A DNA stretch of 19,423 nucleotides from Synechococcales cyanobacterium PMM_0085 (GTDB taxonomy: Bacteria > Cyanobacteriota > Cyanobacteriia > Elainellales > Elainellaceae), in NCBI GenBank assembly GCA_949127705.1, contig CASBQJ010000568.1, positions 1 to 19,423 on the forward strand, in the 5' to 3' direction. The translations under genes and the position numbers were made by a program. Below are positions 14,449 to 19,423 of this stretch, piece after piece; positions within the stretch are counted from its first letter, which is position 1; each line of letters begins with the position of its first letter. The notes below the pieces were generated by a model. That model was given only the letters and a program-made list of their open reading frames with translations, did not search any database and was not told where the DNA came from.

Positions 14449-15771
14449 TCATCGCTCGTTGCTGTCCACATCCGTTAGATTTTGCACCCGTAAACGCACA
14501 GAGTCCCCGTGGGAGGGCAGTCCCTCAGCGACAGTCAGAACATCTATAGCGGCAGCAACGTCCTGTAGGGCGGCAGGCGAATATTGGATGAGGCTAGAGT
14601 ACTTCATGAACGTTTCTACGCTTAGCGAAGACGCATAGCGGGCAGCGCCGGAGGTAGGCAGTGTGTGGTTAGGACCAGCTAAGTAATCTCCTACGGCTTC
14701 GGGAGTAGATTTACCTAAGAAGATGGCACCCGCATGACGAATCTTTTCTAAAAGACTCCAAGGGTCAGCGATTTGCAGCTCTAAATGCTCTGGGGCAAAT
14801 TCATTCGAAAGCTCTGCGGCCATTTCTAGAGACTCGACGACGATTACCAAACCGTAGTGGGCGATCGCCTTTTCGGTCAGCAAGTGGCGGGGGTGGTTCA
14901 CCAACATCTGCTCCACTTCTGCCACCACTCTCAGCGCCAGGGCAGCGTCGGTAGTAATTAAAACAGCTGCGGCCAAGGAATCATGTTCGGCCTGGGCTAG
15001 TAAGTCAGCGGCAACGTGAACGGGGTTTGCCGTACTGTCGGCAATAATTAGCACCTCAGAGGGGCCTGCCAAAGAATCAATGCCTACGGTGCCATAGACC
15101 AGCTTTTTCGCTAGGGTGACATAAATGTTACCAGGGCCAGTAATCACATCTACCTTGGGAATTGTTTCTGTTCCGTAGGCGAGAGCTGCGATCGCTTGGG
15201 AGCCACCAACCCGGTAGATCTCTTGAATGCCTGCTTCTTGGGCTGCCACTAAAACAGCCGGATTAATACTTTTATCTGCCCCTGGCGGAGTCGTCATCAC
15301 AATGCGGGGAACTTTAGCCACCCGCGCCGGAATTGCATTCATCAACACCGTACTCGGATAACATGCTTGTCCCCCAGGCACATATAAACCAGCTCGGTCT
15401 ACTGGCGTGTAGCGTTTTCCCAGCACGATATCTGGCTCACCAAACTGCACCCAGCTTTTAGGCAAGCGCTGGCGATGGAACGCTTCAATTCTGCCACACG
15501 CAAGACGAATCGCTTCCAGCAGCTCTTGGGAAACTTGCTGGTAGGCAGCATCTAACTCTGAACCGGTGACCCGTAACTCCTCTGGCTTGAGGGTAAGTTG
15601 GTCAAACTCTTCGGTATAGTGCAGCACTGCACGGTCGCCTTGACGTTTAACCGCCTGCAACACCTGCTGAACTGTTGCTTCTTTGTGGAGAATTTGCTCG
15701 TCATGAGTGCGATCGCAAATGCGTCGTAGCTCAATGAGTGCTTCAGAGTGTTGATTAATAATTCGCAGCAT
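14449..15771 (-). CDS. hisD: Histidinol dehydrogenase
   Basis: HisD oxidises L-histidinol to histidine in two NAD-dependent steps, the end of the histidine pathway. From ATG 15771 the protein is 440 residues, typical length. Motifs visible are DRAGLYVPGG, the nucleotide-site VITGPGNIYV, LAGPSEVLI, and NEFAPEHLEL with the catalytic Glu-His pair (E328, H329). The zinc ligands known for the family are all in place: Q260 and H263 (AQAEHD), D362 (VGDYLAGPNH) and H421 (SHGDSV). A GTG two codons upstream is possible but would change little. It is transcribed alone, divergent from rpsT; no other his gene is in the window, as usual for cyanobacteria with scattered his genes. Confidence 0.97.
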   Translation of the reverse strand: MLRIINQHSEALIELRRICDRTHDEQILHKEATVQQVLQAVKRQGDRAVLHYTEEFDQLTLKPEELRVTGSELDAAYQQVSQELLEAIRLACGRIEAFHRQRLPKSWVQFGEPDIVLGKRYTPVDRAGLYVPGGQACYPSTVLMNAIPARVAKVPRIVMTTPPGADKSINPAVLVAAQEAGIQEIYRVGGSQAIAALAYGTETIPKVDVITGPGNIYVTLAKKLVYGTVGIDSLAGPSEVLIIADSTANPVHVAADLLAQAEHDSLAAAVLITTDAALALRVVAEVEQMLVNHPRHLLTEKAIAHYGLVIVVESLEMAAELSNEFAPEHLELQIADPWSLLEKIRHAGAIFLGKSTPEAVGDYLAGPNHTLPTSGAARYASSLSVETFMKYSSLIQYSPAALQDVAAAIDVLTVAEGLPSHGDSVRLRVQNLTDVDSNER

Positions 15772-16219
15772 TGCCACATGGAGTTAGAAATGCCAGTCCG
15801 GGAGATACCTGACTGCCCAAAGGTCTGACTTGATTCTAGTGGGATCACCACCAAATCGACCTATATATAGATTAGCTTGGATTTTTAGAAGCTACGTGTT
15901 CCTAGCGTAAGGAGAATTACCTTTAAAGCGCTAGAACCGCGCCGATTAGAGCACAGAATCTAGTGGAACAGCTATTGCTGATGGTAGCTGGCCAACCCTC
16001 ACACTAAAGATTATTCAAAGAGCATACCCAATTCAGGCATCAGTTAATTAGCTATAATCAGCATCAGTGGGGGAGAAGACTGACTCAGAGCATCTGTACT
16101 ATATCACCACTTTCTCAGCAAGGCTAGAAGATAAATCGTGTTTCTGGCGTTTTTTTGCTTTCTTCGCTATGATGAAGTACTGCTGAATTTTTTGTATTTT
16201 GTATCTGTAGAGACGAACT
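15772..16219. other. Divergent intergenic region hisD / rpsT
   Basis: These 448 bp hold the promoters of hisD (minus) and rpsT (plus). No gene is visible. CTATATATAG near 15861-15870 is a short palindrome that could hold the hisD -10 box; TATAAT at 16053-16058 is a good -10 match on the plus strand. The last 100 bp before rpsT are T-rich. Confidence 0.4.
16053..16058 (+). promoter_or_regulatory. Candidate -10 box upstream of rpsT
   Basis: TATAAT matches the sigma-70-type -10 consensus exactly and points towards rpsT, 161 bp away. No good -35 box is 16-18 bp upstream, so it would be a -10-only promoter or a chance match in AT-rich DNA. Confidence 0.25.
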
Positions 16220-16531
16220 GTGGCAAATATTAAGTCTGCGATTAAGCGGGTTGAGATTGCAGAGCGCAACCGATTGCACAACAAATCCTACAAGTCTGCC
16301 GTCAAAACTCTAACGAAACGTTACCTTACGGCAGTGAGCGAATATGCTGCCAATCCTACTCCAGAATTGGGGCAGCAGGTAAAGGATCGGATGGCGGCAG
16401 CTTATAGCAAGATTGACAAAGCAGTCAAACGAGGTGTGCTTCATCCCCATAACGGGGCTCGCAAAAAGTCTACGTTGGCTAGGGCACTCAAGCGCCAGGA
16501 AGCAAAAATTTCTGCTCCTGTTGATGCTTAA
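16220..16531 (+). CDS. rpsT: 30S ribosomal protein S20 (bS20)
   Basis: S20 binds 16S rRNA early in assembly of the 30S subunit. The 103-residue protein is a basic helical bundle with the family start ANIKSAIKRVEIAERNRLHNKS and the C-terminal DKAVKRGVLHPHNGARKKSTLARAL pattern (in part). The start codon is GTG at 16220, which yields the standard N-terminus (M)ANIKSAIKR; no strong Shine-Dalgarno precedes it. Non-ATG starts and weak initiation are known for rpsT and allow autogenous control. tatD and rpoB follow in the same direction, the classic cyanobacterial order. Confidence 0.97.
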   Translation: MANIKSAIKRVEIAERNRLHNKSYKSAVKTLTKRYLTAVSEYAANPTPELGQQVKDRMAAAYSKIDKAVKRGVLHPHNGARKKSTLARALKRQEAKISAPVDA

Positions 16532-16540
16532 GTCTTTGAA

Positions 16541-16633
16541 GATTAGGTTAGTAGGGGACAAAGGAAAGCTGGGAACGGCGCACAGTCTATCTGCTAGCGA
16601 TGTCCAGCTTGACTCTAGTCCTGCCTCCTAATC
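16541..16633 (+). repeat. Nested complementary segments between rpsT and tatD
   Basis: Three pairs of segments nest in order: GATTAGG (16541-16547) with CCTAATC (16627-16633), GGAC (16556-16559) with GTCC (16618-16621), and AAGCTGG (16566-16572) with CCAGCTT (16604-16610). Together they allow the whole 93-nt spacer after rpsT to fold into one long interrupted hairpin. A T run is missing, so it is not a simple terminator. Confidence 0.5.
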
Positions 16634-16700
16634 TAACGATGCGGCCTAAGTGCTTTGCCATAGTCCGCTTTTGAGATGCTATTTGTTCTTGGAAACCAGG

Positions 16701-17501
16701 TTGAGCGTCCTGCAACTCGTTGACACCCACGTCCATCTCAACTTTTCTACTTTCCAGGATGACCTGGAAGAAATATCTTGCGCTTGGCGAGATGCAGGAG
16801 TGGTTAGATTGGTTCACTCCTGTGTGGATCCCACCGAATTTCCAGGCATTCAGGCTCTAGCCGATCGATTTCCAGAGCTATCTTTTGCCGTTGGATTGCA
16901 CCCGCTTGATGTAGAAAAGTGGAGTGACCATACAGCAACAGAACTATTAGCATTGGCTCGTTCTGATGTGCGGGTGGTAGCAATCGGAGAAACCGGTCTA
17001 GATTTTTACAAGGCAGACAATCAGGCGCAGCAGCGGCTGGTGTTTGAAGCTCAGCTGGCGATCGCTCAATCTCTGGATTTGCCGGTGATTATTCACTGCC
17101 GAGATGCAGCGGCGCAGATGGCAGACTGGCTCGGCGCATTTTTTGCCCAGCGGGGATCGCTAAAGGGTGTGATGCACTGTTGGAGTGGGACTCCAGAAGA
17201 GACTCAATGGTTTTTAGATCTGGGTTTTCACGTGAGTTTTAGCGGTATTGTCACGTTCAAAAATGCGGCTCAAGTGCATGCATCAGCGCAAATGGTTCCG
17301 AGCGATCGCCTTTTGATCGAAACGGACTGCCCATTTTTAGCGCCCGTCCCCAAGCGGGGCGATCGCCGCAATCAGCCCGCCTATGTCCGCTATGTAGCTG
17401 AGCGGGTTGCGCAGTTGAGGGGAGTCTCCGTGGAGGCGATCGCTCAACAAACGACCGCCAATGCTTGTCGGCTCTTCAATCTAAGTGTTCCGCCCGTTTA
17501 G
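16701..17501 (+). CDS. tatD: TatD family metal-dependent hydrolase / DNase
   Basis: TatD proteins are TIM-barrel, metal-dependent hydrolases with 3'-5' exonuclease activity on DNA, linked to repair of oxidative damage. From TTG 16701 the protein is 266 residues. Metal ligands are all present: DTHVHLNF (H10, H12), GETGLDFY (E97), VIIHCRD (H132), MHCWSG (H159) and ETDCPFLAP (D209). No ATG exists near the start: candidates are TTG 16701, with GGA 7 nt upstream, TTG 16689 and GTG 16650, so the N-terminus is uncertain by up to 17 residues. It lies between rpsT and rpoB as in many cyanobacteria; co-transcription with rpsT is possible. Confidence 0.93.
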   Translation: MSVLQLVDTHVHLNFSTFQDDLEEISCAWRDAGVVRLVHSCVDPTEFPGIQALADRFPELSFAVGLHPLDVEKWSDHTATELLALARSDVRVVAIGETGLDFYKADNQAQQRLVFEAQLAIAQSLDLPVIIHCRDAAAQMADWLGAFFAQRGSLKGVMHCWSGTPEETQWFLDLGFHVSFSGIVTFKNAAQVHASAQMVPSDRLLIETDCPFLAPVPKRGDRRNQPAYVRYVAERVAQLRGVSVEAIAQQTTANACRLFNLSVPPV

Positions 17502-17543
17502 CTAGCGCCTATGGTTGATCGCTCGTTCCCTACGGGCATCAGG

Positions 17544-17578
17544 ATTTTTGATAATTTGTCAAGGGATTTATCAAAAAT
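17544..17578. repeat. 11-bp inverted repeat after tatD
   Basis: ATTTTTGATAA (17544-17554) and TTATCAAAAAT (17568-17578) are perfectly complementary across 13 nt. It starts 43 bp after the tatD stop. The AT-rich arms and lack of a T run argue against a classic terminator; an operator in the rpoB promoter region is an alternative. Confidence 0.5.
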
Positions 17579-17627
17579 AAAGACACAGATTGCAACGCTT
17601 GCGGCATAATTTTAAGGAGTATGGTAT

Positions 17628-17720
17628 ATGCGAATCCAGAATTTACTGCTAATTGCGCAGCTACACTTTAAGCTTTCAGCCACAGATGGAGATGAAGCGT
17701 TTGCTTCTATGCCAACTTGA
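17628..17720 (+). CDS. Possible 30-residue leader peptide upstream of rpoB
   Basis: AAGGAG (17614-17619) lies 8 nt before ATG 17628, a better ribosome-binding site than most genes here have. The ORF runs 30 codons (MRIQNLLLIAQLHFKLSATD...) to TGA at 17718. The first half is hydrophobic with basic residues and the second half acidic. I recognise no family. It could be a real small protein or a leader peptide that couples translation to rpoB transcription; an open frame of 30 codons can also arise by chance, so the case rests on the Shine-Dalgarno. Confidence 0.35.
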   Translation: MRIQNLLLIAQLHFKLSATDGDEAFASMPT

Positions 17721-17862
17721 GTCGAGCGTTACATTTAGATTTCTTATACATCTTTTACTACCTAGGTCGGGCCTGATTCTGTGCCAGGAAATAGTTTTTG
17801 TTCCGTACTGAGTTGATTCAGATCCTTAAGATTCATTCACGATTCACTTTCCCCTCTTGGGT

Positions 17863-17895
17863 TCCGACAGTCCCCTGACTGGAGTCGGACTTTTT
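17863..17895 (+). terminator. Terminator-like hairpin in the rpoB leader
   Basis: TCCGAC (17863-17868) pairs with GTCGGA (17884-17889), and inside it CAGTC can pair with GACTG (17877-17881). C and five T residues follow (17890-17895). It lies 101 bp before the rpoB start and 361 bp after tatD, so it could end tatD transcription or act as an attenuator of rpoB. Confidence 0.55.
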
Positions 17896-17913
17896 GCGTG
17901 AGTGACATTGTTT

Positions 17914-17958
17914 GACGACCCTACTGCTAACGACCCTACCGTTGACTACCCCACCGTT
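17914..17958 (+). repeat. Three 15-bp tandem repeats upstream of rpoB
   Basis: GACGACCCTACTGCT, AACGACCCTACCGTT and GACTACCCCACCGTT follow one another without spacing. Units 1 and 2 and units 2 and 3 each differ by three bases. The array ends 38 bp before the rpoB ATG. The 15-bp unit fits five codons, and the frame through it is open from GTG 17902 to TAA 17979. Confidence 0.8.
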
Positions 17959-17986
17959 CAGGGCAAACCCTGCGGGTAAACCGTTC

Positions 17987-17992
17987 GAGGAG
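17987..17992 (+). promoter_or_regulatory. rpoB: rpoB ribosome-binding site
   Basis: GAGGAG is complementary to the 3' end of 16S rRNA and ends 4 nt before ATG 17997, which fixes the rpoB start. Confidence 0.8.
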
Positions 17993-17996
17993 ACGC

Positions 17997-19423
17997 ATGA
18001 CTAACACCATCCAAGCCGCTGCTAACTTTACCCTGCCAGATCTAATCGAAATCCAGCGAGCTAGCTTCCGTTGGTTTCTGGAGGAAGGGTTAATTGAAGA
18101 GCTAGACAGTTTTTCGCCCATCACTGACTACACGGGCAAGTTAGAACTGCATTTCCTAGGAAAAGACTTCAAGCTCAAACGTCCTAAGTATGACGTAGAT
18201 GAAGCTAAGCGGCGCGACAGTACCTATGCGGTGCAGATGTACGTCCCGACTCGGCTGATTAATAAAGAAACGGGTGAAATCAAGGAACAAGAAGTGTTCA
18301 TTGGGGATTTACCCCTCATGACCGACCGGGGTACCTTTATCATCAACGGTGCCGAGCGGGTCATTGTCAACCAGATCGTCCGTAGCCCTGGCGTTTACTA
18401 CAAGTCCGAAACAGACAAAAACGGACGACGGGCCTACAACGCTAGCCTGATTCCTAACCGAGGAGCCTGGCTCAAGTTTGAAACCGACAAGAATGATCTG
18501 GTCTGGGTACGGATTGACAAAACCCGCAAGCTCTCAGCGCAGGTTTTGCTGAAGGCGTTGGGCCTGAACGACAGTGAAATTTTTGACGCTCTGCGCCACC
18601 CCGAATATTTTCAGAAAACGATTGATAAGGAAGGCCAGTTCAGCGAAGAAGAAGCGCTGATGGAGCTATATCGGAAGCTGCGACCCGGTGAGCCACCTAC
18701 AGTATCCGGCGGGCAGCAGCTCCTTGATTCCCGCTTCTTCGACCCTAAGCGTTACGATTTGGGTCGAGTGGGGCGCTATAAGCTGAACAAGAAACTGCGG
18801 CTAACCGTGCCCGAAACAGTTCGGGTGCTAACTCCCCAAGACATCCTGGCCTCGATTGATTATCTGATCAATCTAGAATTTGATATTGGCATGATCGACG
18901 ACATCGACCACTTAGGTAATCGCCGAGTGCGGTCGGTCGGCGAACTGCTGCAAAACCAGGTGCGTGTGGGTCTCAATCGCCTAGAGCGGATTATTCGGGA
19001 ACGGATGACGGTGTCTGATGCAGACTCCTTGACGCCGGCTTCGTTGGTTAACCCTAAGCCGTTGGTGGCGGCGATCAAGGAGTTCTTTGGCTCCTCCCAG
19101 CTATCACAGTTTATGGATCAAACCAACCCACTGGCCGAGTTGACCCACAAACGCCGATTGAGTGCCCTTGGTCCAGGAGGGCTAACGCGAGAACGTGCGG
19201 GCTTCGCGGTGCGAGACATTCACCCGTCTCACTACGGACGGATCTGCCCCATTGAGACACCAGAAGGCCCTAATGCAGGACTAATTGGTTCGCTAGCAAC
19301 CCATGCTCGCGTCAATTCTTATGGGTTCATTGAAACGCCTTATCACCGGGTGGAAAATGGCCGCGTACTGCGAGATGAAGCCCCCATCTATATGACGGCA
19401 GACGAGGAAGACGATGTCCGGGT
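17997..19423 (+). CDS. rpoB: RNA polymerase beta subunit, 3'-truncated by window edge
   Basis: RpoB forms, with the beta' chains, the catalytic core of RNA polymerase; in cyanobacteria beta' is split (rpoC1, rpoC2) and these genes normally follow. The visible 475 codons begin MTNTIQAAANFTLPDLIEIQRASF and run through the protrusion and lobe domains (DLPLMTDRGTFIINGAERVIVNQ, in part) into the fork region. The rifampicin-binding region (FGSSQLSQFMDQTNPLAEL, THKRRLSALGPGG) carries the drug-sensitive type residues at the usual Asp, His and Ser positions. The chain stops at the window edge just after the ETPEGPN motif region, so more than half the protein is missing. ATG 17997 follows a strong Shine-Dalgarno. 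Upstream are tatD and rpsT, as usual. Confidence 0.98.
   Translation, partial: MTNTIQAAANFTLPDLIEIQRASFRWFLEEGLIEELDSFSPITDYTGKLELHFLGKDFKLKRPKYDVDEAKRRDSTYAVQMYVPTRLINKETGEIKEQEVFIGDLPLMTDRGTFIINGAERVIVNQIVRSPGVYYKSETDKNGRRAYNASLIPNRGAWLKFETDKNDLVWVRIDKTRKLSAQVLLKALGLNDSEIFDALRHPEYFQKTIDKEGQFSEEEALMELYRKLRPGEPPTVSGGQQLLDSRFFDPKRYDLGRVGRYKLNKKLRLTVPETVRVLTPQDILASIDYLINLEFDIGMIDDIDHLGNRRVRSVGELLQNQVRVGLNRLERIIRERMTVSDADSLTPASLVNPKPLVAAIKEFFGSSQLSQFMDQTNPLAELTHKRRLSALGPGGLTRERAGFAVRDIHPSHYGRICPIETPEGPNAGLIGSLATHARVNSYGFIETPYHRVENGRVLRDEAPIYMTADEEDDVR

Larger units (their letters stand above)
17502..17996 (+). promoter_or_regulatory. rpoB leader and intergenic region
   Basis: This 495-bp gap between tatD and rpoB must contain the promoter of the rpoB-rpoC1-rpoC2 operon. 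It holds an 11-bp inverted repeat (17544-17578), a 30-codon ORF behind a perfect Shine-Dalgarno (17628-17720), a terminator-like hairpin (17863-17895), three 15-bp tandem repeats (17914-17958), and a CAGGG-CAAA-CCCTG hairpin (17959-17972) next to the rpoB ribosome-binding site. I could not fix a promoter with proper spacing. Confidence 0.5.

Noticed and set aside
15552..15854. A 100-codon minus-strand frame overlapping the hisD start
   Set aside because: It is an out-of-frame reading of hisD, whose own frame has all catalytic and zinc residues.
1..19423. tRNA or other structural RNA genes
   Set aside because: I looked for T-loop-like GTTCGA/GTTCAA motifs with matching stems and for known core motifs of SRP RNA and tmRNA and found none; the GTTCGA hits lie in the rne repeat or in unstructured DNA.

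Overview
The window is a stretch of core chromosome from a cyanobacterium. Three things point there: frequent HIP1 octamers (GCGATCGC) inside and between genes, cyanobacterial forms of RNase E, ClpS and RpoB, and two gene orders typical of the phylum (tuf-rpsJ; rpsT-tatD-rpoB). Base composition near 50% GC and relaxed spacing suggest a filamentous Leptolyngbya-like lineage, but that is only an inference.

Layout. (1) 1-1557, plus strand: the 3' part of tuf (EF-Tu) and rpsJ (ribosomal protein S10), separated by a terminator-like hairpin. (2) 1899-3626: a LON-substrate-binding-domain protein converges on pheA (prephenate dehydratase, phenylalanine synthesis). (3) 4119-4709: a DUF1997 protein of unknown function. 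(4) 4788-10936, minus strand: a radical SAM/DUF2344 fusion protein, then rne (RNase E) with a structured 568-bp leader, then rnhB (RNase HII), an RNA-metabolism cluster. (5) 10937-12465: mostly non-coding, holding the decayed right end of an IS200/IS605-type element, a strong terminator and a STAS-domain protein gene. (6) 12466-14294: small cyanobacterial genes (a 64-aa protein, a 129-aa protein, clpS and an SRPBCC-like protein). (7) 14449-15771, minus strand: hisD (last steps of histidine synthesis). (8) 16220 to the right edge, plus strand: rpsT (S20), tatD and the first 475 codons of rpoB, which runs off the window.

The window is dominated by translation, transcription, RNA turnover and proteolysis functions plus two amino-acid biosynthesis genes. 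I saw no CRISPR array, tRNA, rRNA, prophage or defence system, and nothing I can honestly call a new multi-gene system. The most interesting points are small: a nine-copy V-E-R tandem repeat inside RNase E, the conserved-looking pairing of an uncharacterised radical SAM/DUF2344 protein with rne, structured leaders of rne and rpoB (the latter with a 30-codon ORF behind a perfect Shine-Dalgarno), an IS605-type relic, and several two-copy 10-13-bp tandem duplications between genes.
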